This document shows, piece by piece, positions 23,574-32,041 of a stretch of 64,000 nucleotides of DNA. The stretch is from an uncultured Alistipes sp. (GTDB taxonomy: Bacteria; Bacteroidota; Bacteroidia; Bacteroidales; Rikenellaceae). The notes under the pieces are model-generated. The model did no database searches, was not told where the DNA came from, and worked only from the letters and a program-made list of their open reading frames with translations. Where the stretch lies: contig CALLRW010000022.1 in assembly GCA_938014215.1 (NCBI GenBank), positions 1 to 64,000 on the forward strand, written 5' to 3'. Numbering within the stretch: position 1 is the stretch's first letter; each line of letters starts with the position of its first letter. Made by a program: the position numbers and the translations under genes.

Positions 23574-25118
23574 ATGACTCAGGAAGAACTTTTCAAAAAG
23601 CTGGTCGCTCACTGCAAGGAGTACGGATTCGTATTCCCCTCGAGCGAGATCTACGACGGTCTGGGTGCCGTCTATGATTACGGTCAGAACGGCGTCGAGC
23701 TCAAGAACAACATCAAACGCTATTGGTGGGATTCGATGGTCAAGCTGCACGAGAATATCGTCGGCCTGGATGCCGCCATCTTCATGCACCCCAAAACCTG
23801 GGAGGCTTCGGGCCACGTGGCTGCCTTCAACGACCCGCTGATCGACAACAAGGACTCGAAGAAGCGTTACCGTGCCGACGTGCTGATCGAGGACTGGATC
23901 GCCAAGCAGGATGAAAAGATCGAAAAGGAGGTCGAGAAGGCCCGCAAGCGTTTCGGCGAGTCGTTCGACGAGGCCAAGTACCGCGCTACGTCGCCCCGCG
24001 TGGTCGAGACCCAGACCAAACGCGACGAGGTGCACAGCCGCTATGCCGAGGCGATGAACGCCAACGACCTGGCCGCCCTGCGTCAGATCATCCTCGACTG
24101 CGAAATCGCCTGCCCGATCTCCGGTACGCGAAACTGGACCGAGGTGCGGCAGTTCAACCTGATGTTCTCCACGCAGATGGGTTCCACGTCCGAGGGCGCC
24201 TCGACGATCTACCTCCGCCCCGAAACGGCTCAGGGTATCTTCGTCAACTTCCTGAATGTCCAGAAGACCGGCCGCATGAAGATCCCGTTCGGTATCGCAC
24301 AGATCGGAAAGGCCTTCCGCAACGAGATCGTGGCGCGTCAGTTCATCTTCCGCATGCGCGAGTTCGAACAGATGGAGATGCAGTTCTTCGTCCGCCCGGG
24401 CACCGAGATGAAGTGGTGGAACGAGTGGCGCAACACCCGTATGGCCTGGCATCGCGCCCTGGGATTCGGCGACGACAACTACCGCTTCCACGACCACGAA
24501 AAGCTGGCCCACTATGCCAACGCCGCTACCGATATCGAGTATAACTTCCCGTTCGGATTCAAGGAGGTCGAGGGTATCCACTCGCGTACGGACTTCGACC
24601 TGGGCAACCACCAGAAGTATTCGGGCAAGAAGATGCAGTATTTCGACCCGGAGACCGGCGAGAGCTATGTGCCCTACGTCGTCGAGACCTCGATCGGTGT
24701 CGACCGCATGTTCCTGCAGGTGATGTCGGCCGCCTACGCCGAGGAGAAGCTCGAAGGCGGCGATTCGCGCATCGTGCTGCGCTTCCCGGCCGCTCTGGCT
24801 CCGGTGAAGGTCGCCGTGCTGCCGCTCGTCAAGAAGGACGGCATGCCCGAAGTGGCCCAGAAGATCGTCGACCTGCTCAAGTATGACTACAACGTCGTCT
24901 ACGACGAGAAGGATTCGGTCGGCAAGCGCTACCGCCGTCAGGATGCCATCGGTACGCCTTTCTGCGTGACCGTCGACGGACAGACGCTCGAGGACGGTAC
25001 CGTTACGGTGCGCCACCGCGACACGATGCAGCAGGAGCGCGTCAAGATCGAGGCGCTGCACGACATGGTCGACGAGGAGTGCTCCTACCGCAAGCTCTTC
25101 AAGAAACTCAATCTGTAG
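23574..25118 (+). CDS. glyS: Glycyl-tRNA synthetase (single-chain, dimeric type)
   Basis: A 514-residue class II aminoacyl-tRNA synthetase that charges tRNA-Gly. The N-terminal catalytic domain has motif 2-like FGIAQIGKAFRNEIVARQF and motif 3-like YVVETSIGVDRMFLQ; the C-terminal 110 residues are the anticodon-binding domain (KVAVLPLVKKDGMPEVAQK). This is the eukaryote/archaea-like GlyQS type used by Bacteroidetes rather than the E. coli alpha2-beta2 enzyme. It heads a run with ruvX and def. Confidence 0.97.
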   Translation: MTQEELFKKLVAHCKEYGFVFPSSEIYDGLGAVYDYGQNGVELKNNIKRYWWDSMVKLHENIVGLDAAIFMHPKTWEASGHVAAFNDPLIDNKDSKKRYRADVLIEDWIAKQDEKIEKEVEKARKRFGESFDEAKYRATSPRVVETQTKRDEVHSRYAEAMNANDLAALRQIILDCEIACPISGTRNWTEVRQFNLMFSTQMGSTSEGASTIYLRPETAQGIFVNFLNVQKTGRMKIPFGIAQIGKAFRNEIVARQFIFRMREFEQMEMQFFVRPGTEMKWWNEWRNTRMAWHRALGFGDDNYRFHDHEKLAHYANAATDIEYNFPFGFKEVEGIHSRTDFDLGNHQKYSGKKMQYFDPETGESYVPYVVETSIGVDRMFLQVMSAAYAEEKLEGGDSRIVLRFPAALAPVKVAVLPLVKKDGMPEVAQKIVDLLKYDYNVVYDEKDSVGKRYRRQDAIGTPFCVTVDGQTLEDGTVTVRHRDTMQQERVKIEALHDMVDEECSYRKLFKKLNL

Positions 25119-25136
25119 AGGAGTCCGGACGCTGGC

Positions 25137-25550
25137 ATGGGACGCATTCTGGCCATAGACTACGGTACGAAACGCACGGGGATCGCGGTAAGCGATCCTC
25201 TGCGGTTGATTGCCGGGGGGCTGGAGACGGTCCCGACGCATGAGCTCGAGCGCTGGCTCGAAGCCTATTGCGCCCGCGAGGAGGTCTCGACCATCGTCCT
25301 GGGAAAACCCATGCAGATGGACGGCTCGCCCTCGGAGACGTGGCGCTACGTCGAGCCCCTGGCAAGGCGTCTGCAACGCCGGTGGCCCGACAAGGAGGTG
25401 GTCTTCCACGACGAACGCTTCACCTCGGTGATGGCCCACCGCACGATGCTCGAAAGCGGCATCGGACGCATGGCCCGCCGGAACAAGGCGCTGGTCGACA
25501 AGATCTCCGCGACGATCATTTTACAAAGTTACATGGAATTCAACCGATGA
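25137..25550 (+). CDS. ruvX: RuvX/YqgF family putative Holliday junction resolvase
   Basis: A 137-residue RNase H-fold protein. ILAIDYGTKRTGIAVSD carries the first catalytic aspartate, STIVLGKPMQMDGS the second strand, and DERFTSVMA the conserved acid. Members act as putative Holliday junction resolvases or in 16S rRNA maturation. The stop codon overlaps the def start (ATGA), so they are translationally coupled. Confidence 0.93.
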   Translation: MGRILAIDYGTKRTGIAVSDPLRLIAGGLETVPTHELERWLEAYCAREEVSTIVLGKPMQMDGSPSETWRYVEPLARRLQRRWPDKEVVFHDERFTSVMAHRTMLESGIGRMARRNKALVDKISATIILQSYMEFNR

Positions 25551-26092
25551 TTTACCCGATTGTGATTTATGGTAACGAGGTGCTGCGCAAGGCGTGTGCG
25601 CCCGTTACGGCCGAAACGCTCGACGTCAAGAAGTTCGAGGAGGACATGTTCCTGACGCTCGACGAGGCCGGCGGCGTGGGTCTGGCCGCCCCGCAGGTGG
25701 GCAAGAACCTGCGTTTCTTCATCGTCGACTGCACCCCCTGGGCCGAGGAGGATCCCTCGTGCGCCAACTACCGGCAGGCGTTTATCAATGCCGAGATCTA
25801 CGAGTACTCCGACGAGAAGAAGACCTACAACGAGGGATGTCTCTCGTTCCCGGGCATCTACGCCGACGTGCCGCGTTCGGTGTCGATCCGGATCCGATAC
25901 CAGGATACCGACTTCGTCGAGCACGACGAGGAGTTCACCGGCCTCAAGGCGTGGGTTATCCAGCACGAGTATGACCACATCGAGGGCAAGGTCTTCACCG
26001 ACCGCATCTCGCCGCTGCGCCGCCAGCTGCTCAAGAGCAAGCTGTTGAACCTGGCCAAAGGAAAGTATCATTGCTCCTACAAAACCAAATAG
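25547..26092 (+). CDS. def: Peptide deformylase
   Basis: A 181-residue metalloenzyme that removes the formyl group from nascent N-terminal methionine. All three motifs are intact: GGVGLAAPQVG, EGCLSFP (metal cysteine) and HEYDHIEG (metal histidines and catalytic glutamate). ATG 25547 overlaps the ruvX stop. One base separates it from the next lipoprotein gene. Confidence 0.97.
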   Translation: MIYPIVIYGNEVLRKACAPVTAETLDVKKFEEDMFLTLDEAGGVGLAAPQVGKNLRFFIVDCTPWAEEDPSCANYRQAFINAEIYEYSDEKKTYNEGCLSFPGIYADVPRSVSIRIRYQDTDFVEHDEEFTGLKAWVIQHEYDHIEGKVFTDRISPLRRQLLKSKLLNLAKGKYHCSYKTK

Positions 26093-26093
26093 C

Positions 26094-26402
26094 ATGAAAA
26101 AATTTCTCGCATGCGCATTTGCCGTGGCCGCGCTGCTGAGCACGGGATGCGTCAAGTCGCCGGTCGTCGGCGGCGTCTATACGGACGTGAAGGACGGGCT
26201 GGCCGTTACGGGCAACGCCGGTTCGAGCAAGGTCGGCACGGCCGAGGTCAAGGGCTATGTCGGCCTGGTGGCCATGGGCGATGCCAGCATCCAGACCGCT
26301 GCCCGCGAGGCCGGTATCACGCGCATCCACCACGTCGACTACCAGTCGAAGTCCTACCTGGGACTCTACACCATCTACACGATCATCGTCTACGGTGACT
26401 GA
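26094..26402 (+). CDS. TRL-like family small lipoprotein
   Basis: A 102-residue secreted protein with a lipobox (LLSTGC, C19). The mature part matches the TRL-like family: VGGVYTDVKDGLAVTGN, then VGLVAMGDASIQTAA and ITRIHHVDYQSKSYLGLY. The function of this family is unknown. It begins one base after def and overlaps the next gene by eight bases, so it belongs to the glyS-ruvX-def run. Confidence 0.85.
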   Translation: MKKFLACAFAVAALLSTGCVKSPVVGGVYTDVKDGLAVTGNAGSSKVGTAEVKGYVGLVAMGDASIQTAAREAGITRIHHVDYQSKSYLGLYTIYTIIVYGD

Positions 26403-26928
26403 TCGGTTCGTGCGGGGACTGGCCGCGGGGATACTCCTCATCGGGGTGTCGCTGCCGGCCTCAGGGCAGAAGATCGGGTCGTACTACGTGGCGAAGGCCG
26501 AGCCGGACGGCATGATCTACCACACCTTTCCGGTGACGCTGTTCGAACATCCGCAGGCGGGCGATCTGACCTTCGACCTCACCTACAAGGAGCATCGTGC
26601 GGGACGTGCGACGCTGAACTTCACGTGTCGCATGGAACGGGCCGATCGGGTCGATTCGGTGCGTTTCGAGTCGGGTAGGGTGGTGATGGCCGGACCGGTC
26701 GAGAAACTCTATCTCGAACCCGAAAAACGGGGCTGGAAGCACCGCTATACCTTCGATCTCGACGCCTCGCAACTCTGCGGATTCTTCGACGAGAAGGCCC
26801 AGCCCGAAGTGGTGCTCTACGTCGGCGGCGAGGCGTTGGTCTATCGCGTCAAGCGGTCGGCATGGCGCTCCTATGCGCCGGTCGGCTACCGGATCTTCGA
26901 GATGATCCGCATCAACGAGGAGCGTTGA
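26395..26928 (+). CDS. Exported protein of unknown function
   Basis: A 177-residue protein with a signal peptide (GLAAGILLIGVSLPASG) and a predicted all-beta mature domain. I do not recognise the family; Bacteroidales genomes carry many such short periplasmic beta proteins. The start is a GTG overlapping the TRL gene by eight bases; no ATG nearer the signal peptide is available. It is the last gene before a strong terminator. Confidence 0.65.
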   Translation: MTDRFVRGLAAGILLIGVSLPASGQKIGSYYVAKAEPDGMIYHTFPVTLFEHPQAGDLTFDLTYKEHRAGRATLNFTCRMERADRVDSVRFESGRVVMAGPVEKLYLEPEKRGWKHRYTFDLDASQLCGFFDEKAQPEVVLYVGGEALVYRVKRSAWRSYAPVGYRIFEMIRINEER

Positions 26929-27086
26929 TCCGGAGGCCGGTGGAGAGGCAAACTCCGAACCTGGAGGCGTTGATCCCGGGGCGGAGGAGTGTCGATTTCA
27001 CGGCTGCCGGCGGGGCGTTGATACAGCGTCGGTTGCCCCCTTGTCTCAGAATGATTTCCGCAACTGTGGGTCCCTGTCCGACATGA

Positions 27087-27120
27087 AAAATCCCGACTGC
27101 CGAGAGGCGGTCGGGATTTT
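27087..27120. terminator. Bidirectional terminator
   Basis: A 15-bp stem (27087-27101 with 27106-27120, one G-U) with a 4-base loop, A4 before and T4 after, between convergent genes. The 26929-27080 stretch has three loose copies of a GGCGTTGATCC word and no gene. Confidence 0.85.
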
Positions 27121-27144
27121 CCGTTTTCATACCTGCGGGTGCGG

Positions 27145-27606
27145 TCAGAACCGGTAGCAGGCCCCGATGCTGATCGTGACGGGATTCTTCCGCAGATCGT
27201 CGAACATGGGCTGCCACTTGAGACCGGCCGTGAGGTCCCAGTCGCGGGCGACGCGGTAGTCGAAGCCGCCGCCGATGTTCAGACCGGCAGCCCAGCGACC
27301 GATGTCGTTGGCCGTCAGACCGACTGCCGGGTAGATATCCCAGTCGTCGGAGAGGTGGAAGACATACTGTGCGTCGACATTCATGTCGATCGAGCAGCCG
27401 TTGTGGAGCAGGGCCAGCATCGACGGTTCGATGCGCCAGTTGTCGGTGAAGCTGTAGCGGGCGAAGACTCCCAGACCCACTACGCCGTCACCCGTATTGG
27501 TATAGATGTTCATGCGCGGGCCGATCGCCCAGTTACCTGCATCCTGTGCCGATGCTGCCGTGGCTACGAAGAGTGCCGCGATTGCTGTAAAAAGAAGTTT
27601 TTTCAT
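27145..27606 (-). CDS. Small outer-membrane beta-barrel protein
   Basis: A 153-residue protein with a signal peptide (MKKLLFTAIAALFVATAASA, cleavage before QDAG). The mature part has alternating amphipathic strands and ends in phenylalanine (ISIGACYRF), the usual C-terminal barrel signal. It resembles eight-stranded OmpA/OmpW-size porin-like proteins of Bacteroidetes. Ligand or role unknown. Single gene between two terminators. Confidence 0.75.
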   Translation of the reverse strand: MKKLLFTAIAALFVATAASAQDAGNWAIGPRMNIYTNTGDGVVGLGVFARYSFTDNWRIEPSMLALLHNGCSIDMNVDAQYVFHLSDDWDIYPAVGLTANDIGRWAAGLNIGGGFDYRVARDWDLTAGLKWQPMFDDLRKNPVTISIGACYRF

Positions 27607-27721
27607 GATTTTCCAGTTTGATGAATGAATCGTTCAAATCATTTGCCAAACAAATATAGGAAAAGTGCGGGTCTATAGCAAATAAATTCAGCCAATCCGA
27701 CATTTTTGACAATATACAGGA

Positions 27722-27754
27722 AAAATCCCGCAACCGGTCGGATTGCGGGATTTT
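27722..27754. terminator. Terminator of ppdK
   Basis: AAAATCCCGCAA (27722-27733) pairs perfectly with TTGCGGGATTTT (27743-27754). It lies downstream of ppdK on the minus strand and closely resembles the hairpin at 27087-27120. Confidence 0.8.
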
Positions 27755-27832
27755 CCGTATGTTTCGGGCTTGCTTCCGGAGGCGTGAGCTCTGTTTAGTC
27801 ACCTTCCCTCCCCCTCGGCTCGGCCCGGGGAA

Positions 27833-30562
27833 CTATTTCTGGTTCAGAGCTGCGTGAGCGGCTGCCAGGCGGGCGATGGGCACGCGGAAGGGCGAGCAGC
27901 TGACGTAGTTCAGACCGGCGTAGTGGCAGAACTCTACCGACGAGGGCTCACCGCCATGCTCGCCGCAGATACCGCACTTGAGCGTCGGACGCGTACCGCG
28001 GCCCTTGAAGACGGCCTCGCGGATGAGCTGGCCCACGCCGTTGCGGTCGAGGATCTGGAACGGGTCGTTCTTCAGGATGCCCTTCTCGAGGTAGATCGGG
28101 AGGAACTTGCCGATATCGTCGCGCGAGAAGCCCAGCGTCATCTGCGTCAGGTCGTTCGTACCGAACGAGAAGAACTCGGCCACTTCGGCGATCTGGTTGG
28201 CCGTCACGGCGGCGCGCGGAACCTCGATCATCGTGCCGACCATGTATTCGATGCGGTCGTTGCGCTCGGAGAATACCTGCTCGGCTGTCTTGTCGATGAT
28301 GTTCTTCTGGTAGCGGAGCTCCTTGTGGTTGCCCACCAGCGGAACCATGATCTCCACGTGTACCGGAATGCCCAGTGCGCGAACGTTCATGGCAGCCTCG
28401 ATGATGGCACGGGTCTGCATCTCGGTGATTTCGGGATAGGTGTTGCCCAGACGGCAGCCGCGGTGACCCAGCATCGGGTTGAACTCGGCCAGCGACTCGA
28501 CCTTCTCGACGATCTTCTGCAGGGGCACTCCCATCTCCTCGGCCATCTCCTTCTGACCCTTCTCGTCGTGGGGCACGAACTCGTGCAGAGGGGGATCGAG
28601 CAGGCGGACCGTCACCGGATAGCCCTTCATGACCTTGAACAGACCCTCGAAGTCGCCGCGCTGCATCGGCAGCAGCTTGGCCAGGGCGACACGGCGGCCG
28701 GCCTCGTCGTCGGCCAGGATCATCTCGCGGATGGCCTTGATGCGGTCACCCTCGAAGAACATGTGCTCCGTACGGCACAGACCGATACCCTCGGCGCCGA
28801 ACTCGAATGCCTGGGCGGCATCCTTCGGCGTGTCGGCATTGGCGCGCACCTTCAGTACCGAGTATTTCGAAGCCAGCTCCATCAGCTTGCCGAAGTCGCC
28901 GCTCAGATCGGCGGCCTTCGTGGCCACCTGACCCAGGTAGACCTCACCCGTCGAGCCGTTGAGCGAGATCCAGTCGCCCTCCTTGACCGTGAAGCCGTTG
29001 ACCTTGATCGTGCGGGCCTTGTAGTCGATCTGCAGCTCGCCGGCGCCCGAGACGCAGCACTTGCCCATACCGCGGGCAACGACGGCTGCGTGCGACGTCA
29101 TACCGCCGCGGGCCGTGAGGATACCTGCGGCATCCAGCATGCCCTTCAGGTCCTCGGGCGAGGTCTCGATGCGCACCAGAATGGCCTTCTGGCCCGTCTT
29201 CGAGAAGATCTTCTCGGCATCCTCGGCGAAGAAGACCACGGGACCCGTGGCGGCGCCGGGCGAAGCGGGAAGACCCTTCGTGATGACCTGGGCCGAAGCG
29301 ATGGCCGACTTGTCGAATACCGGGTGGAGCAGCTCGTCGAGCTTGGCGGGCTCACAGCGCAGCACGGCGGTCTTCTCGTCGATCAGACCCTCGCGCAGCA
29401 TGTCCATGGCGATCTTCACCATGGCGGCACCCGTCCGCTTGCCGTTGCGGCACTGCAGCATCCACAGCTTGCCGTCCTGGATTGTGAACTCGATGTCCTG
29501 CATGTCGGTGAAGTACTGCTCCAGGTGGTGCTGGATTTCGTTGAGCTCCTTGTAGACCTCGGGCATCACCTCCTCGAGCGAAGGATACTTGTTCTTGCGG
29601 TCCTCCTCGGAGATGTTCTGCGCCTTGGCCCAGCGTTTCGAACCCTCGATGGTGATCTGCTGCGGGGTGCGGATACCGGCCACGACATCCTCGCCCTGGG
29701 CGTTGATCAGGTACTCGCCGTTGAAGATGTTCTCACCCGTTGCGGCGTCGCGCGAGAAGGCCACGCCCGTAGCGGAGTTGTTGCCCATGTTGCCGAACAC
29801 CATGGCCTGTACCGATACGGCCGTTCCCCACTCCGAGGGGATGTTGTTGAGTTTGCGGTAGAGGATGGCGCGCTCGTTCATCCACGATCCGAAGACGGCG
29901 CAGATGGCGCCCCACAGCTGGTCCCACGGATTGGTCGGGAAGTCCTCGCCGGTCTGCTTCTTGACGGCGGCCTTGAACTCCTTGACCAGGTGTTTCAGGT
30001 CGTCGGTCGTCAGGTCGGTGTCGTTCTTCACGCCGCGCTTTTTCTTCAGCTCGTCGATGATCTCCTCGAAGGGGTCGTGATCCTCCTTCGAGGCGGGTTT
30101 CATGCCCAGCACGACGTCGCCGTACATCTGGACGAAGCGGCGGTACGAATCCCATGCGAAGCGGGGGTTGCCCGTACGCTTGGCGACGGCCTCGACGGCC
30201 TGGTCGTTCATACCGAGGTTGAGGATCGTGTCCATCATGCCGGGCATCGAGGCGCGGGCGCCCGAGCGTACCGATACGAGCAGCGGCATCTCCTTGTCGC
30301 CGAACTTCATGCCGGTCAGGCGCTCGATGTTGGTCATGGCCTTTTCGACTTCGGGCTTGAGGAGGTCGATGACGGCCTCTTTGCCGTGGCTGTAATATTC
30401 TGCGCACACTTCGGTGGTGATGGTGAATCCCGGGGGTACAGGAATGCCGATGAGGTTCATCTCGGCGAGGTTGGCACCCTTGCCACCGAGCAGCTCACGC
30501 ATTTTGCCGTTTCCTTCGGCCTCTTTGTTGCCGAAGGTGTAGACTCGTTTAACGTCTGCCAT
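27833..30562 (-). CDS. ppdK: Pyruvate, phosphate dikinase
   Basis: A 909-residue cytosolic enzyme interconverting pyruvate, ATP and phosphate with phosphoenolpyruvate, AMP and pyrophosphate. The N-terminal ATP-grasp part has GGKGANLAEMNLIGIPVPPG; the central swivelling domain has the phosphorylated histidine in GGMTSHAAVVARGMG; the C-terminal barrel has the catalytic cysteine in CGICGEHGG. Length and motifs are complete. In anaerobic Bacteroidales it typically serves glycolysis in the pyrophosphate-dependent direction or gluconeogenesis. A terminator follows. The opposite strand holds a long open frame that is an artefact of GC-rich codon bias. Confidence 0.97.
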   Translation of the reverse strand: MADVKRVYTFGNKEAEGNGKMRELLGGKGANLAEMNLIGIPVPPGFTITTEVCAEYYSHGKEAVIDLLKPEVEKAMTNIERLTGMKFGDKEMPLLVSVRSGARASMPGMMDTILNLGMNDQAVEAVAKRTGNPRFAWDSYRRFVQMYGDVVLGMKPASKEDHDPFEEIIDELKKKRGVKNDTDLTTDDLKHLVKEFKAAVKKQTGEDFPTNPWDQLWGAICAVFGSWMNERAILYRKLNNIPSEWGTAVSVQAMVFGNMGNNSATGVAFSRDAATGENIFNGEYLINAQGEDVVAGIRTPQQITIEGSKRWAKAQNISEEDRKNKYPSLEEVMPEVYKELNEIQHHLEQYFTDMQDIEFTIQDGKLWMLQCRNGKRTGAAMVKIAMDMLREGLIDEKTAVLRCEPAKLDELLHPVFDKSAIASAQVITKGLPASPGAATGPVVFFAEDAEKIFSKTGQKAILVRIETSPEDLKGMLDAAGILTARGGMTSHAAVVARGMGKCCVSGAGELQIDYKARTIKVNGFTVKEGDWISLNGSTGEVYLGQVATKAADLSGDFGKLMELASKYSVLKVRANADTPKDAAQAFEFGAEGIGLCRTEHMFFEGDRIKAIREMILADDEAGRRVALAKLLPMQRGDFEGLFKVMKGYPVTVRLLDPPLHEFVPHDEKGQKEMAEEMGVPLQKIVEKVESLAEFNPMLGHRGCRLGNTYPEITEMQTRAIIEAAMNVRALGIPVHVEIMVPLVGNHKELRYQKNIIDKTAEQVFSERNDRIEYMVGTMIEVPRAAVTANQIAEVAEFFSFGTNDLTQMTLGFSRDDIGKFLPIYLEKGILKNDPFQILDRNGVGQLIREAVFKGRGTRPTLKCGICGEHGGEPSSVEFCHYAGLNYVSCSPFRVPIARLAAAHAALNQK

Positions 30563-30728
30563 AGTTTTCTGATTTTTGGATTGTATCTATAAAATTAAAA
30601 AAAAATTCACAAAATCAACCCTCTGGAGCCGAAAAAATCGCGGTTACGACAATTCGACCGCGTTCCAAAAGGTTATTTTCGTTCGGAGGGATTGCGAAAA
30701 TAGGAAAACTTTTCGGAATTTCCAAATC

Positions 30729-31544
30729 TCACGGGCGGATATGTACATAGACAGGCAGTGAATACCCGAATCCGCCGCGATAGCGACCCCGTTCGAAGGT
30801 CCGGAGCGGATTACCGCTCTTCTGGTCAACCAGATAGCGGCGCACGTAGACATCGCCGCCGACGTGCTGCAGCGCCGTGTCGACGAGGATCCGGTCGCGC
30901 ATCTCCCAGCGTCCCGCGCGGCGGATGTTCCCGCGGCCGGCCTTTTCGGCACGCGACAGGGCATCCGTCAGTCCGTACTTCCGGGCGCGGAGGCGTCCCG
31001 TGCGGCCCATCACCACGAGCGGTACGCCGGGGTGCTCCTCGCGCAGGTCTCCAGCGAGCCAGCGGGCAGTCCCGTCGTCGCCGCACAGCGCCAGTCCGAT
31101 CCGGCGGCCGTCGAGTTCACCCTCGACGTAGAGGTAGCGGCGTCCGGTCTCGGTAAGGTCGGGGTAGAAGCGGTCGCCGAAGTACAGCAGGGCGAAATCC
31201 ATGCCGTCGAGCGAGTTGAGCGTGCGGTGGAGATAGGTGTAGTCGCCGCGGCACGCTGCGGTCAGGTCGCGCACGACCGTTTCGTTTTCGACGCCCCACA
31301 GGGCGACGATCTCCAGCCCCATCGAGTCGATGACCGAGGCCGTGTTGCGTATCTTGCGTTCGTAACGCTCCGTGTTCCAGCCGTATCGGCCGTCGGGGGT
31401 ATAGTCGTCGTCGTTGTAGAAGAGGGCAGGGAGGGTGTCGTAGAGGCGGTCGACGTCGTAGAAGGCGATGCCGACGGGCGGGTGTCCGAAGGCGGCGGGC
31501 GCCGACACGACGAGTGCGGCGAGGATCGACAGCAGACGCATCAT
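30729..31544 (-). CDS. Endonuclease/exonuclease/phosphatase-fold protein, catalytic residues lost (secreted pseudoenzyme)
   Basis: A 271-residue protein with a signal peptide (LLSILAALVVSAPAAFG) and a body alignable by eye to the Bacteroidales EEP family: RYGWNTERYERKIRNTASVI, GRWEMRDRILVDTALQ, and a C-terminal GGFGYSLPVYVHI. Active-site motifs are altered. The family YNTEN is YDVDR here, CEVEN is WGVEN, GDFN is GRTG and SDH is GYS, as far as I can align from memory. The scaffold is otherwise in frame, so it looks maintained rather than decayed. It follows an XRE gene by 15 bases and is probably cotranscribed. Start at ATG 31544 (or 31541) rather than GTG 31556. Likely non-enzymatic role; unknown. 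Confidence 0.7.
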   Translation of the reverse strand: MMRLLSILAALVVSAPAAFGHPPVGIAFYDVDRLYDTLPALFYNDDDYTPDGRYGWNTERYERKIRNTASVIDSMGLEIVALWGVENETVVRDLTAACRGDYTYLHRTLNSLDGMDFALLYFGDRFYPDLTETGRRYLYVEGELDGRRIGLALCGDDGTARWLAGDLREEHPGVPLVVMGRTGRLRARKYGLTDALSRAEKAGRGNIRRAGRWEMRDRILVDTALQHVGGDVYVRRYLVDQKSGNPLRTFERGRYRGGFGYSLPVYVHIRP

Positions 31545-31559
31545 GACCGGCCGCACGGA

Positions 31560-31787
31560 TTAGAGGGGTTTTTCGGGGAGGAAGTCCCGGGGCGAGCAGC
31601 CGAGAAACTTGGCAATCTCGTTGATATGGTGTATGTTGTATTTGATATTGTATTTCGGACTTTCGGCCATGCCGATGAATCCTTTGGAAACGCCGATGCC
31701 ATAGGCCAGCATGGCCTGCGACACCTTTTGTGCAATCCGTTCTTTACGTATTGCATTGATAACATACAAGTCTATCGGCGTTTTCAC
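31560..31787 (-). CDS. XRE-family helix-turn-helix regulator, first gene of a two-gene operon
   Basis: A 75-residue protein with one helix-turn-helix: AIRKERIAQKVSQAMLAYG, then VSKGFIGMAESPKYNIKYN, and the tail IAKFLGCSPRDFLPE. I prefer a GTG start at 31787. A TAGTTTTG -7 box (31813-31806) overlaps the ATG at 31808, which would then lie at or before the transcription start, and a 9-bp palindrome ends exactly at 31788. The palindrome is a good autoregulatory operator. The downstream gene encodes a degenerate EEP-fold protein. Confidence 0.72.
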   Translation of the reverse strand: MKTPIDLYVINAIRKERIAQKVSQAMLAYGIGVSKGFIGMAESPKYNIKYNIHHINEIAKFLGCSPRDFLPEKPL

Positions 31788-31812
31788 AGTTTTGTATTTA
31801 TGGTACAAAACT
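31788..31812. promoter_or_regulatory. Perfect palindrome over the XRE promoter (candidate operator)
   Basis: AGTTTTGTA (31788-31796) and TACAAAACT (31804-31812) are perfect 9-bp arms around 7 bases. The site overlaps the -7 box TAGTTTTG (minus strand, 31813-31806) and abuts the GTG start, as expected for negative autoregulation. Confidence 0.6.
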
Positions 31813-31981
31813 AAAAAACGTGCTATTCGCTACGCTCTGTCATACATGAGTATGCTCACTATTATTGAGCGTAAAGACGAAAATCACATAGCGGGTTGCC
31901 GGGGCCCCGCCGCTGCCGCTTTCTGTTCTCTTCGCCGCCAGCCATCTCCATTCTCCTCCGGTTCCCGCCGCCCGGAAATGC

Positions 31982-32026
31982 AAAACCGGGCCCCGCGGTG
32001 GCTGAAACCCTGCGGAGCCCGGTTTT
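31982..32026 (-). terminator. Terminator at the end of the PUL
   Basis: A long GC-rich stem: AAAACCGGGC at 31982-31991 with GCCCGGTTTT at about 32017-32026, and an imperfect inner part. It lies 16 bases downstream of the GH29-GH16 gene. Confidence 0.75.
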
Positions 32027-32041
32027 TGGTCGGGTCACCTC

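Noticed and set aside
27854..30592. 912-codon open frame opposite ppdK
   Set aside because: It is the antisense frame of a highly biased GC-rich gene whose minus-strand product has all PPDK motifs; its own product resembles nothing.
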